Of a stretch of DNA of 55,710 bases, positions 1-8,785 are shown piece by piece. The position numbers and the translations under genes were made by a program. Within the stretch, counting starts at the first letter, position 1, and each line of letters opens with the position of its first letter. The stretch is from Acidobacteriota bacterium. GTDB lineage: Bacteria > Acidobacteriota > Terriglobia > UBA7540. The notes under the pieces were generated by a model. The model was not told the DNA's origin, searched no databases, and saw nothing but the letters and a program-made list of their open reading frames with translations. The stretch is taken from the NCBI GenBank assembly GCA_003165315.1, contig PLSX01000280.1:1-55710 (forward strand), given 5' to 3'.

Positions 1-73
1 AATTCCGCACCCAACGGGTGAACAAACTGAGCCCGACTGCTTCCCCGAGACTGGCTACCGCAGGCCGTCTTTG

Positions 74-91
74 CAGCCTTCGGCAAGGCTG
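74..91. repeat. Short perfect hairpin beyond the truncated isomerase gene
   Basis: The arms CAGCCTT and AAGGCTG form a perfect 7-bp stem around a CGGC loop. The hairpin lies about 30 bases downstream of the premature stop of the truncated isomerase gene. The sequence around it, read on the minus strand, has a loose 7-base periodicity like the other intergenic repeats in this window. It could be a terminator-like or repeat-derived element, but there is no T tract. Confidence 0.4.
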
Positions 92-121
92 TGCCACTGC
101 CAACCTCAGGTGACCCGCGCG

Positions 122-295
122 TTATCGACGGATTAGGGAGTGGAAATACCCCGCCTCACTCAGCAGCTCGCGCCCGTTGTGGACCATGGGCTCCACATAC
201 TTGTAACCCAGCCGCGCCGCCACCTCCACCCCGGCGGCGAAGGACTTATCCTGCGAGCGGATGAATTCCATATTCACGCCGACTTCGATGCTCAT
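122..295 (-). pseudogene. Truncated sugar phosphate isomerase/epimerase (TIM-barrel family)
   Basis: The reading frame begins at an ATG that overlaps the stop codon of the upstream oxidoreductase (ATGA overlap) and has an AGGAG ribosome site inside that gene. The peptide reads like the first ~55 residues of the xylose-isomerase-like TIM-barrel family, with VNMEFIRS near the start and GYKYVEP further on. Family members are about 270-300 residues long, but this frame stops after GYFHSLIRR. The remaining 121 bases to the window edge do not continue the protein in any frame I could read. The gene therefore looks truncated by a deletion, rearrangement or repeat insertion. An assembly or clone junction is also possible. 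In intact genomes such a pair usually works on sugar or inositol derivatives. Confidence 0.6.
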
Positions 296-1479
296 AGGTC
301 CCACTCCTTCTGCCAGGTCGCCCGGCTCCGATTCTTATAGGCGATGTTGCCGATGTGGCAGGCCATCGCGGAATAGTGCCCTTGTACCACGTCAGCATTG
401 GGCTGCTTGCGGCTGCGCATGCAGTCCAGCCAGTTGTTCATGTGGGTATCGTTCACGCCCGTCACCGTAGCCGCAGGCGTCTGGGTGTTCTGATTGCTGG
501 GAATGAACTTGTAACCGTAACGGAAGATGGAAAGCCGTCCACCTGTGCCGAGGAAGACAATGTCGGCGCTCTCTTCACGGATCATGTCAGTCAGCGTGGC
601 TTCAAACGTCACGTTGAGCTTCTCGGGATACTCCACGATGAAATTGACGTTGTCAGGTGTGTCACGTCCATCGTCGTAAAGATAAATTCCCCCGCCCGCA
701 ACCGCTGCCAGGGGACGCGTCAGGTTCATGAACCAGTGCACCACATCCACCATGTGGACGAACAGGCCGCCGGTCTGCCCGCCGGTGGAGAAATCCCAGT
801 AAGAGAAGCGGTTGAAATAGCGTTTGGGGTCCCAGGGAATTTTGGGAAGCCAGGCAAGGCAGGCGTCCCAATTGAGCCCTTCGGGTTTTTGCTCCATGCC
901 CGGAGGGGTGGGGGTGAGATAGCCGCCGTTGCCGTTCCAGATGGTCCGAACCATGTTGACCTTGCCGATGGCGCCGGTGTCGAAATATTTTTGTTTGGCT
1001 TCAGCAAAATGGGCGGTGGTCCGTTGCTGCATTCCCACTTGCAGGATGCGATTGTTTTCGCGGACCGCGCGCACCAGCGGCGGTCCCTGCTCAGGCAGCG
1101 AAGTCATGGGCTTTTCCACGTAGACGTCCTTGCCGGCCTTGCAAGCGTCAATGGAAATGAAGCTGTGGGCGTGATCGAACGTCGCCACGATGACGCCATC
1201 GATATCCTTGCGGTCGAGGAGTTGATGGTAATTGGCGTATTTATCGACGCGCGTGTTTGCCACCTTTTCCGCCTGATCGCGCCGGGCGTCGTAGATGTCG
1301 GAAATCGCCACCCACTCGATGTTCCCGGCTTCGTTGGCCCTGGTCATCAAATATTGCCCGCGCTGGCCCGAGCCAATGATGCCGAGTCGGATGCGGTCAT
1401 TCGCCCCCCAAACGCGCAGAGCAGCAGCCGCAGTGGCCGCGCCAACCATAAAAGTTCTTCGCGAAATATTGTTTGTCAC
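292..1479 (-). CDS. Gfo/Idh/MocA-family oxidoreductase with Tat signal
   Basis: This is a 395-residue NAD(P)-dependent dehydrogenase of the Gfo/Idh/MocA family, which oxidises or reduces sugars, inositols and their derivatives. A twin-arginine signal (SRRTF followed by an Ala-rich stretch) covers about residues 6-25, so the protein is probably exported folded. The Rossmann nucleotide motif GIIGSGQRGQ follows at about residues 33-42. The family motif EKPMT, which carries the conserved Lys-Pro, lies near residue 120. The C-terminal half is the substrate domain. The start is GTG, with AAGGAAGG about 8 bases upstream. It is translationally coupled to the truncated isomerase that follows, a common pairing in secreted sugar-modification loci. 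The exact substrate cannot be read from the sequence. Confidence 0.88.
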   Translation of the reverse strand: MTNNISRRTFMVGAATAAAALRVWGANDRIRLGIIGSGQRGQYLMTRANEAGNIEWVAISDIYDARRDQAEKVANTRVDKYANYHQLLDRKDIDGVIVATFDHAHSFISIDACKAGKDVYVEKPMTSLPEQGPPLVRAVRENNRILQVGMQQRTTAHFAEAKQKYFDTGAIGKVNMVRTIWNGNGGYLTPTPPGMEQKPEGLNWDACLAWLPKIPWDPKRYFNRFSYWDFSTGGQTGGLFVHMVDVVHWFMNLTRPLAAVAGGGIYLYDDGRDTPDNVNFIVEYPEKLNVTFEATLTDMIREESADIVFLGTGGRLSIFRYGYKFIPSNQNTQTPAATVTGVNDTHMNNWLDCMRSRKQPNADVVQGHYSAMACHIGNIAYKNRSRATWQKEWDL

Positions 1480-1836
1480 TTCGATGTTCCTTCCTTGGGG
1501 GAATTACGGCTGCGGGAGGTTTGCGAGCCGGGACGATCAGGTGCGAGGTGGAGGGATTGGTTTACTTCTCCCGTGCGATCGAGACCTTCCTTTCGGTTCT
1601 TCGGGCGGGCTGAAGTATACACCTGTTCACACTGAACGCAAGTGTGCGAGTTAGGTCGGGTTGACCCTCACCGCGGAGGCGCGGAGGCGCCGGCTGGCGC
1701 ATCAGAGTGAAACCCTGAATAGCGGTGAGCAATCCGGACGAGTCGGAGAGCTGCGCTCTACGCCAACCAGCCCTGATCCATCCCCGCAGCGTAGTGGTAT
1801 GGAAATTCGCGGTCTCTAAGAATCGTCCAGCCTGGA
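1480..1836. other. Intergenic region with a solo repeat arm
   Basis: This spacer holds the leader of the minus-strand oxidoreductase gene and the 5' side of the small plus-strand ORF. At 1669-1686 there is a single copy of CACCGCGGAGGCGCGGAG. It matches the right arm of the repeat element at 21623-21733 with one difference. No other gene is visible. Confidence 0.5.
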
Positions 1837-2223
1837 ATGAGCGCCCCGGTGCGCGTGTTGTTGCATGTCACCTCCGGCGGCGCCGCGGTAATGCATGAAA
1901 CGGTTCCGGAGGGAAGGTCCGACGACCCCGCCAACGGCGATGACGGTCCAGTCACGATGCTTTACGTCGACGGCGACCGCCTTGTTCTTACGCACTATTG
2001 CGACAGCGGGAAGAATCGGCCCCGAATGGTCGGCAAGCTGTCGCTGGATGGCAAGACAGTGGAATTCGATTTCCTCGACGTCTCAGGCGGGACAGCCTTT
2101 GGATCTATGCACCACGCCGTATTTACTTTCATCGAGGCCGATCATCACACCGAGGGCTGGACTTATATTTCGCCCGACAATAAGCCTGCCCAGGCTCACA
2201 TCGACCTCGTGCGCGCAAAGTGA
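1837..2223 (+). CDS. Conserved hypothetical protein, probably N-terminally truncated
   Basis: A 128-residue protein of a family that I know only as secreted or periplasmic hypothetical proteins. The features I recognise are VTSGGAAVMHET, then YVDGDRLVLTHYC with a later RM, and a C-terminal HIDLVRAK-like end. Full-length relatives, from memory, are about 160-180 residues, with a signal peptide and a W-x-G strand before the conserved block. Here the frame upstream of the ATG closes at a TAG near 1795, and no signal peptide or ribosome site is seen. The gene is either a remnant or has a frameshift upstream. It converges with the permease gene ending at 2290. The role is unknown. Confidence 0.5.
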   Translation: MSAPVRVLLHVTSGGAAVMHETVPEGRSDDPANGDDGPVTMLYVDGDRLVLTHYCDSGKNRPRMVGKLSLDGKTVEFDFLDVSGGTAFGSMHHAVFTFIEADHHTEGWTYISPDNKPAQAHIDLVRAK

Positions 2224-2289
2224 GGGGCCCCATCACTGCTGGTCTGGGCGGAACGCGGCATTGCCTTACAGCGGCGTAGCCCTTCGCCT

Positions 2290-4236
2290 TCAAAATTTCA
2301 TGTGAATCACTCCCATGGCAAGCATCGCCTGGGCAGCGATCCCGACCCCAAGAAACGTAATGACCGCGGCGGATGCCGTGGGGAGCCAGCGGTTGATCAA
2401 CGGACCGTCGCTCGGCACCCGCGAGAGAAGCCGCCGCGCGTAGACCGTGACCATGCCAATTGAAATCAGGACCGCTGCCAAGCCGACGCTGAACGCCACA
2501 ATCAGATAGAGCCCAAAGGCTATCCGATGCAGCGAGATGGCGCTCAGCAAAACCACTAGCGCCGCAGGGCACGGAACGATTCCGCCCGTCACGCCCAGGG
2601 TCACAAGCTGCCGGTAGGAAAATTGAGATTCTGCATGATGAGTGTGTCCGCCATCGTGCGCGTGGTCATGACTGTGGGGGTGGCCATGCGCGTGCCCATG
2701 CGAGTGTCCGCCACCATGGACATGGCCGTGATGGTGGGCGTGCTGATGCGCATCCCCGTGAGAATGCCCAGGCTCGGCGTGATCGTGTGCGTGGTCATGT
2801 CCATGCCCATTGGAATGCGGAAGATCGTGGCTGTGACCGAAAGGGCCGTGATGGTGATGGTGCCCATGTGAGTGGGCGTGGCCCGCCAGCCGGCGGCGAA
2901 GCATGTAGAGCCCAAGAAATGCAATGGTCAACCCGGACGCAATGCCGAGCCAGGGATAGATATGGTCCGGCACAATGTACTTCGAAGCGTAGAGCGTAAT
3001 CAGGCCCAGGGCGTAGACCCCCGCGGTGTGGGTGATGGTAACGATCAAACCCAGGATCAAGGCATGGGCCGCCGTTCCCTGCGATCCCACCAAATAAGCA
3101 GCCACGATCGTCTTTCCGTGCCCGGGCTCAAGCGCGTGCAATCCCCCCAACGCGGCGGCGATCAACGCGGCTGTGATCATGAACCAAAGCCCCCAGCGCC
3201 TGGAGGAGATAAGGTCAGTAAATGAGTTGTGCGGGGTGCCTTGCTTATTGGCTTCCAGAGCCAACTTTCCCGTTGATGCCCCACCCTGCCTGGCATCAGG
3301 CGCGCCAGCCATCGAAGCCGAATTTGCGGTAAGAGGCATTAAGGATTTGTCCGCTCCACTTATCACATCCATGGATGGATGATTTTCAACTTGCGCTTTC
3401 TCCAGTCCTTCAATCGAGGAAGCCGCGAGAGTTGTCGCGCCGCGGTTCGGCAGAGTGCTTGCCGTGCTGGCTCCGAGAGACTTGGGATGTGCGCCCGGTC
3501 TGCCGCTTGTCGCCGCGAAGCCCTTGGCCGGCTCAAATGTCAAACGAGCCGTGAGGTCTTGCGGGGGGCTGTTGATTAAATCGGTAGGGTAGTTGGAGAG
3601 TTCCTGACTGCGGGACGTACCGGCGGCAGTGCTCATCACCAAAGTCGCACCGGGCTCGGCCGTGGCAACCACTTCTTTCCAACCGGCTCGCTCAGGAAAG
3701 TTGCCATCTCGATATTCCAGCGTGCAGGGGCACATTACGTCCAAGAGCGGAGCACGGTAGACCACGCCAATTTTCATGGTGGGTAGATTACCGGCTCCGG
3801 GCGGAAAGATGATGTTTTCGGAAACGATCCTGGGCCGCAAAGCCTGGCCGTTGAGGGTCAGCACCAGCCCGTCCCTGAGCGCTTCGGCCTTTCTGCTGAG
3901 GTAAGCCAGAACTTGGGGATCGTCGGGTTGCGCTGCAATGCCCGTCGCCTGCATTTCCTGAAAGGTGGGAATCTCCGCCATATCGAGGATGTAGCGCAGC
4001 TCGACGGCGTTCGTCTGAATGCGGAGGCCGGCAAAATGACTCACGCTGAAGTTGCCCATAGGATGAGCATCAGCGGGGCGTGGAGCAATCGCCAGCAAGC
4101 CCGCAAGGAACAGGAGGATTACCGCGACCCTGTATCGCTGACTGGCGCCTCGACCCTGATACGCGCCGAAGGGCCGCGGGTCCGTATGGCTTGTGCGCGA
4201 TGCGATTCTGTTCTTCTGCCTGGTTTCGGGTGTCAT
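2290..4236 (-). CDS. NicO/RcnA-like nickel-cobalt permease with His-rich loop
   Basis: This 648-residue membrane protein ends in a NicO-type permease domain that moves Ni2+ or Co2+, often as efflux. The N-terminus has a signal or anchor segment (about residues 33-52), followed by an exported domain that starts HPMGNFSVSH and contains DMAEIPTFQE. The permease core begins near residue 345 with the motif HALEPGHGKT. A cytoplasmic or periplasmic loop at about residues 450-535 contains roughly 37 histidines in Gly-His and His-Asp repeats, a likely metal buffer. The last part holds GGIVPCPAALVVLL and three more membrane helices. The ATG overlaps the TGA of the TPR gene before it, so the two are coupled. 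The metal is inferred, because some relatives have other or unknown substrates. Confidence 0.85.
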   Translation of the reverse strand: MTPETRQKNRIASRTSHTDPRPFGAYQGRGASQRYRVAVILLFLAGLLAIAPRPADAHPMGNFSVSHFAGLRIQTNAVELRYILDMAEIPTFQEMQATGIAAQPDDPQVLAYLSRKAEALRDGLVLTLNGQALRPRIVSENIIFPPGAGNLPTMKIGVVYRAPLLDVMCPCTLEYRDGNFPERAGWKEVVATAEPGATLVMSTAAGTSRSQELSNYPTDLINSPPQDLTARLTFEPAKGFAATSGRPGAHPKSLGASTASTLPNRGATTLAASSIEGLEKAQVENHPSMDVISGADKSLMPLTANSASMAGAPDARQGGASTGKLALEANKQGTPHNSFTDLISSRRWGLWFMITAALIAAALGGLHALEPGHGKTIVAAYLVGSQGTAAHALILGLIVTITHTAGVYALGLITLYASKYIVPDHIYPWLGIASGLTIAFLGLYMLRRRLAGHAHSHGHHHHHGPFGHSHDLPHSNGHGHDHAHDHAEPGHSHGDAHQHAHHHGHVHGGGHSHGHAHGHPHSHDHAHDGGHTHHAESQFSYRQLVTLGVTGGIVPCPAALVVLLSAISLHRIAFGLYLIVAFSVGLAAVLISIGMVTVYARRLLSRVPSDGPLINRWLPTASAAVITFLGVGIAAQAMLAMGVIHMKF

Positions 4237-5636
4237 TCGAGTGATCCTCCTTGCGGCAAACCGTGCAGCGCCGGCGAGCGGCTGCTCACCGTGCGGGTGG
4301 AAGAATCGGCAAGTTGTGCCAGCGTCATGCGTGCCTGCTCGGCATAGATCAAATGGAAATTGGGGTTCAAGGCCAGTGCGCTCTTAAGAAGCGCCTGGGC
4401 GCGGCCGAAGTGGCCAAGCTGGAACTCGATCATCCCGGCGTGGAAATCCAGAAGAGCATCTTGTGTGCCGAGGGCGAGCGCCTTGTTCATGGCATCCGCA
4501 GCCTCAAGCACGCGCCCGTTCTTAAAGAGCACCCACGCCAGGATGTCCCATGAGTAGATATCATGGCGGACTTCCAGCTCCTTATTTGCCAACTCAACGG
4601 ACTGTTGCAGCTTGAGGTTGTGGTCGGCGTAGAACAGAGCTAGTTCACGATAGAAAAGCCTCTCGTTCAGCGGATTGAGCGTGCTGATGAATTCAACCAG
4701 CGCGAGCTGTTTGTGCGCATCGTCAGAACGGCCTATTTGCATGTCGAGATCATAAAGCGCGGTGGCGTATGCAGGGTAAGGGACGACGGCAATGGCCTTC
4801 TGGTAGAGCGCAATGGCTTCCGGAAATCTTTTCTGAGCTGTGCGAAGCTCGCCTAAGCCCGCGAGGTTGCGGTATGAATGGGGTTCGATCTCCAGTCCCA
4901 CCTTGTAAGCTTGCTCGGCACCGGGTAGATCGCCGCTCTTGAAGCAGATTTCGCCAAGCTGATACTCGCTCCAGGCTATGTTTTCCGCGGGCAGATGCAA
5001 CGTCCCCGCGATGGCGATTGCCGCGAGCATCAGTTTGATGGCGCCCCGGGCGTCGCCCTTGAGAAAGTGCAAATAGGCCACCCGGCTGTTGCGCTCGTAG
5101 GCCAACCCGCTCGACACATCTTCCGGATGAAGAGGATCACACAATCTGGAGTAAGCGTCGGCAGCGCGGTCATACTCCCCCATGTCAGTCAGGGCATCGC
5201 CAACGATCGCCCACGGCGAGGGGTCGCCGGAGCCAAGCACCAGAGCCGCTTGCGCCCAAGACAAAGCATCCTCGAATTGGTGCTCAGCCATCGCCACCAA
5301 CGCCATGTGGGTCTTGGCTGAAGCAGCGGCGGGATCGTTTGAAACCAGGTCGAGAGACTTGTATAAGGCCTCTTTCGCCAGCTCGTAATAGCTTGCGTCC
5401 GCCGTCTCCCTCCCCTTCTGAATGTAACTCGCTCCCAACGCGTCGTAAGACTTGAAATCCTGTGGATAGATCTTGAGGTGGACTTGCAAGGATCGGATGG
5501 TGGCGTCGGTGCTGGTTTGCGCCGCCGCGTGGCCACACGGGGTCAGTAAAACTATCACAAGCGCGAAGGTGAATCTCACCTCACGAACATGAAGAGGCGC
5601 CTTTGCGGCAGCATAGGAGCGAGTTGAAACTTTCAT
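4233..5636 (-). CDS. Exported TPR-repeat protein (second of two)
   Basis: This 467-residue protein begins with a signal peptide (basic N-terminus, hydrophobic core FALVIVLLTP, then Ala-rich cleavage around AAA/Q). The rest is tetratricopeptide-like helical hairpins, with A/G-x-L-A and P-x-A-x-A repeats from about residue 45 to the end. The start has GAGGT 7 bases upstream. It lies between another exported TPR protein and the metal permease and overlaps the latter by four bases. A scaffolding or assembly role for the DUF4331 protein or the permease is an inference. The two TPR proteins resemble each other in length and plan, which suggests an old duplication. Confidence 0.8.
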   Translation of the reverse strand: MKVSTRSYAAAKAPLHVREVRFTFALVIVLLTPCGHAAAQTSTDATIRSLQVHLKIYPQDFKSYDALGASYIQKGRETADASYYELAKEALYKSLDLVSNDPAAASAKTHMALVAMAEHQFEDALSWAQAALVLGSGDPSPWAIVGDALTDMGEYDRAADAYSRLCDPLHPEDVSSGLAYERNSRVAYLHFLKGDARGAIKLMLAAIAIAGTLHLPAENIAWSEYQLGEICFKSGDLPGAEQAYKVGLEIEPHSYRNLAGLGELRTAQKRFPEAIALYQKAIAVVPYPAYATALYDLDMQIGRSDDAHKQLALVEFISTLNPLNERLFYRELALFYADHNLKLQQSVELANKELEVRHDIYSWDILAWVLFKNGRVLEAADAMNKALALGTQDALLDFHAGMIEFQLGHFGRAQALLKSALALNPNFHLIYAEQARMTLAQLADSSTRTVSSRSPALHGLPQGGSLE

Positions 5637-5682
5637 GGTTGGACCTCAATTGCCGACCTTTACAAGAAGCCACTTTCCTTCG

Positions 5683-5724
5683 TTTTCTGCCAACTGCCTT
5701 CCACCCGGTGCCCACTACCGACCG
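5683..5724 (-). repeat. Six-unit degenerate heptad array overlapping a stop codon
   Basis: On the plus strand the sequence divides into six 7-base units, five of which begin with CC (CCGACCG, CCCACTA, CCCGGTG, CCTTCCA, CCAACTG, then TTTTCTG, reading from 5724 downwards). The second unit carries the TAG stop codon of the upstream TPR gene (5715-5717). It is a single-arm relative of the inverted heptad elements seen further right. The remaining bases up to the next gene contain no gene. Confidence 0.5.
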
Positions 5725-7001
5725 CTGTCCTGGGTGTACCGCACCGCCGTATAGTTACCGGACTTGCTCAGGGCGCGGCGAGCAGCTTCCGCCACTTCGG
5801 AGGTAGGATTGAGATCAAGAGAGTGCTGAAAATTGTGGATTGAATCGGCCCTGTTTCCCACCGCTGCCTCGATTACGCCCGCGTGATAGAAAATTGCGGC
5901 ATCGCCTGTGCCATCCGCCAGCGCCTTCTGTATCTGCTGTTGAGCCTCAGCGGTTTGCCCATTGGCAAAGAGCGCCCAGGCGTAGTCGTCGAGGGTCAAG
6001 ACATCGTGGCGGCTTTGCAGTTCCAGACGGGCAATTCGAAGTGCTTCCTGGGGCCGACGTCCGTCCTCAAGGTAATAGGCGATCAATTCCCGATTGGCAT
6101 TTTCCGGCAGTTCGATTTGGGCGCGCGCCTCGCGCTCAAACTGCGCATACATTCTTGCCGCGTCTTCTCGCCTTCCAGCGCCATCGAAAGCGCGCGCCGC
6201 AAGGAGGTGGCTGATGGGGGTGGGAAAGCTCCGATTTCTCCGATCGAGCCATTCAACCGCCTCGGGGTAGAGGCGTTGGGACATACGGACTTCAGCCAGT
6301 TCTTGCAGGGAAAGGCGGTAATCCGGAAACGTCGTGAGGGCCTGCTTCAGGAGCGCTTCAGCCTGAGCGGTTCTGCCCATCTGCCGATGGATGCGAGCCA
6401 TTCTGGTCAAGATCCATGCTGCTTCCTCGTGTTCGAAAGGGGGAGTTTGTTGGAGGGCCTTGGAAAAGAAATCCAAAGCGCCATCTATATCGCCCCAATC
6501 CTGCCGCAGGGCTGCGCCGCAAAGATAAGCTGGAAGGTTGCCGGGACGCAGATCCATCATCCACTGCGCAGCCTCTTCCGCCTGCTTGTAATCCCCAAGC
6601 GCTGCGTCTGCCTCTGCCATGTATCCCCAGACCAGCACCGCGTCAGGCATGCGATGATTGAGCGTCTGAGCCTCATCCAGGGCTGAATGGTATTGGTGTT
6701 CGGCAAGCAGCAGAGCAACGTGTGCCTGACCCGCCTCAAAATTTTCCGGCTGGATTTTGAGAGAGCGGTCGATTGCGTCTTGAGCCTGCTGATAATAGGA
6801 ACTGTCGCCGGTTTCGCGGGCGCGGCGGATCAGGGCCATCGCCAAGTCGTTATCAGCCTGAAAGCGGTTCGGCTGCTTTTGCAGGACCTTTTGAGCGGTT
6901 TCGACGCGGAGAGCAGCGGGGGAGGGCGAGGAATCTCCACCTGCGATGGGAGCCCCCGAAGTCGAAATTGCAAGAGCGAGAGCCAAGGCAAACGTCTTCA
7001 T
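5715..7001 (-). CDS. Exported TPR-repeat protein (first of two)
   Basis: The 428-residue product has a short signal peptide (KTFALALALAI, Ser/Gly/Ala after it) and TPR-like repeats across almost all of the mature protein. Conserved turns such as PENFEAGQAHVALLL and PDYRLSLQELAE are visible. An AGGA ribosome site lies 6-7 bases before the ATG. The gene follows the DUF4331 gene after an 80-base gap that holds a very stable hairpin. It precedes the second TPR gene, from which it is separated by 78 bases, and its stop codon lies in a heptad repeat. The role is unknown beyond protein-protein binding in the periplasm. Confidence 0.8.
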   Translation of the reverse strand: MKTFALALALAISTSGAPIAGGDSSPSPAALRVETAQKVLQKQPNRFQADNDLAMALIRRARETGDSSYYQQAQDAIDRSLKIQPENFEAGQAHVALLLAEHQYHSALDEAQTLNHRMPDAVLVWGYMAEADAALGDYKQAEEAAQWMMDLRPGNLPAYLCGAALRQDWGDIDGALDFFSKALQQTPPFEHEEAAWILTRMARIHRQMGRTAQAEALLKQALTTFPDYRLSLQELAEVRMSQRLYPEAVEWLDRRNRSFPTPISHLLAARAFDGAGRREDAARMYAQFEREARAQIELPENANRELIAYYLEDGRRPQEALRIARLELQSRHDVLTLDDYAWALFANGQTAEAQQQIQKALADGTGDAAIFYHAGVIEAAVGNRADSIHNFQHSLDLNPTSEVAEAARRALSKSGNYTAVRYTQDSGR

Positions 7002-7033
7002 ATTAATCCTGGGGGTCAGAGATTTAATTTACC

Positions 7034-7071
7034 CCCCGGGGGCCGGTCACGAGTATTGCCGGCCCCCGGGG
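7034..7071. terminator. Perfect 13-bp GC-rich hairpin after the DUF4331 gene
   Basis: The arms at 7034-7046 (CCCCGGGGGCCGG) and 7059-7071 are exact inverted copies around a 12-base loop. Read on the minus strand it lies 10 bases after the DUF4331 stop codon and is followed by GGTAAATTAAATC rather than a clean T tract. It may stop part of the transcription or protect the upstream mRNA end, giving more DUF4331 protein than TPR and permease proteins. Confidence 0.55.
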
Positions 7072-7081
7072 AATGTTGAAG

Positions 7082-8785
7082 TTACTCGACTGGGCAGGCA
7101 GGGCCTGTTCCGGCAGTGCAACCAGGTTCGCCGGGGTCGATATGGCGCCGGTTGCGTCCGCTCGGGCAGAAGTCCACGTAAGGGAATGACGTGTGGAAGT
7201 GAGTATTGGGCTCTACCAGATTGGTAACGCCGTCGCTGGCGAGATCGGTGTCCACATCATTCACGTTCACTCCATCACCCAGCGCATTATTGGGGAAAAC
7301 GCCACAGCTAGTGGTATGGCTGGGGCCGCACTTGTTTCCGGCCAGGACGCCTCCAACGGCCACGCGCAAGGTGATGTCAACCACATCATCAGCCAGTCGC
7401 CGTCCGTTGGGGAATCCGGCAGCGTCACCAGCAAGCAACCCCAGGCGTTTGGCACTCGCCGGCGCGGTGGGAAGAACACCGGTGTTCAAACGCAGCAAGT
7501 CGGCAATCGGGCCGGAAGGAGTACCCGGTGCAGCGATGGGAGGTACATACTCCACCAGTGGAAGCAGGTCAGTCCGCGGAGCGGGCGGGGAGTAGAGAGC
7601 GCCCGGGGCAAGCACGGAATAGAGGGAGTCGACAATCGTGACGAAAAGCGGGTCCAGGTCAAAGCCGGCGAATTGTGAGTCGTGGACGGGATTGGACATG
7701 CTCCAATAGTCTTTTGATCCCGTCCCGATGATGAGCTCATTAATCAGCGGATTCCCCAGCCGTTGTACCTGAGTGTAACCACCCAAGGCAAACGAAGAGT
7801 CCCCCGGCGAACTGGCTCCAGGGCGAATCGTCTCCCGAGGCCGTGACGTGGAAGCCCAGATTCCGAGGGTTGCATGCGGGGAGGATGCAACCTCGACCTG
7901 GCCCGTGGAGGTCAGCATCTTGATGGGCACTTGAAGCGCGATCACATCAACGGCGTATCCGGAAACCGTGTCAGGAGCAAAATTCTGTTTGGCAGCGTCT
8001 TCGCTGGCGGAAAGGACTCCCGGGACGCCCGTTCCATTGGGTGGGCCGCCTTCAAGGAGGCGGAAATTGGCGGTGTCAAAAGCTCCGCCCAGATCGATGA
8101 AAAAGGGGTCGTCGACGGTTCCCGAAAAAACTGAAATGGCCTTGTTGGTGCTGGTGTAAGTGCCTGCGGCGTAGAGATCGGCATATTTGATGGTACGCGG
8201 TCCGGCATTGGCGGGGACTGCGTAAAACGGTGAGCCGTCGGTATTCAAAATGGGCGTCGGGACGCCGTCTTTGACCATGGTGACGGTGTAAGTCTGGCGG
8301 AAGCTCAACCCAGGATTCGTGAAGTCGGTAATCTGGGGCGGGACACCAGGAGCGGTGCCGCCACCTTCCGCCGAGAACCCGGCGATCCCGGTATATACGG
8401 TTGGCAATTGGTACTGGGTCTGGAAGCGAAGTTGAAAAACGATGTCGTCTACCCCGTCGCCAGTGTTATCAACGTGGATTTCATACATGATCTGGGGATC
8501 GAAGGGAAACCAGTTGGGCCCGTTAGCTGGCTCCTCAAAGGGATTGACGCCCATGATCATGGTTACGCTGGGAGTAGGGGTATCGCGACCTTGCGCATCG
8601 TAGCTGCGAAAAGCCCAAAGGTCAGTGATGTCAGCCATCGGATCGAGGGCTGTAATCGGCGCTTCGCGGTGGCTGGAGGCCATGATCCCGGACGGACTGA
8701 GCAGCAAGGCTGCGCAAGCCGAGACCGTTACCACTGCCAGGGTTAGAGTGAAAACTGCAATCTTGTTCTTCGCTGCGTACCTCAT
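7082..8785 (-). CDS. DUF4331 family exported protein
   Basis: The mature protein begins SSHREAPITALDP and continues with ADITDLWAF, the hallmark of DUF4331. Members are secreted or periplasmic, about 450-600 residues long, and of unknown function. This one has 567 residues. I placed the start at the third in-frame ATG (8785), because GAGGT lies 8 bases upstream and a signal peptide (Ala-Val hydrophobic core, then a Cys/Ala region) follows directly. Two earlier ATGs at 8818 and 8800 lack this spacing. Later motifs include NPFEEPANGPNWFPF and a C-terminal Cys-rich tail (CPSGR, GCTAG, CPVE). It is the first gene of the operon with two TPR proteins and a NicO-type permease. This suggests a link to metal or cofactor handling at the cell surface, which is inference. 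Confidence 0.85.
   Translation of the reverse strand: MRYAAKNKIAVFTLTLAVVTVSACAALLLSPSGIMASSHREAPITALDPMADITDLWAFRSYDAQGRDTPTPSVTMIMGVNPFEEPANGPNWFPFDPQIMYEIHVDNTGDGVDDIVFQLRFQTQYQLPTVYTGIAGFSAEGGGTAPGVPPQITDFTNPGLSFRQTYTVTMVKDGVPTPILNTDGSPFYAVPANAGPRTIKYADLYAAGTYTSTNKAISVFSGTVDDPFFIDLGGAFDTANFRLLEGGPPNGTGVPGVLSASEDAAKQNFAPDTVSGYAVDVIALQVPIKMLTSTGQVEVASSPHATLGIWASTSRPRETIRPGASSPGDSSFALGGYTQVQRLGNPLINELIIGTGSKDYWSMSNPVHDSQFAGFDLDPLFVTIVDSLYSVLAPGALYSPPAPRTDLLPLVEYVPPIAAPGTPSGPIADLLRLNTGVLPTAPASAKRLGLLAGDAAGFPNGRRLADDVVDITLRVAVGGVLAGNKCGPSHTTSCGVFPNNALGDGVNVNDVDTDLASDGVTNLVEPNTHFHTSFPYVDFCPSGRNRRHIDPGEPGCTAGTGPACPVE

Noticed and set aside
1..5. AATTC at the window start as an EcoRI clone end
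   Set aside because: Five bases are too few to show a vector junction, although it would explain the broken first gene.
355..1635. A 426-codon plus-strand open frame opposite the oxidoreductase gene
   Set aside because: It is a mirror of a strongly recognised gene in high-GC DNA and shows no family features or ribosome site.
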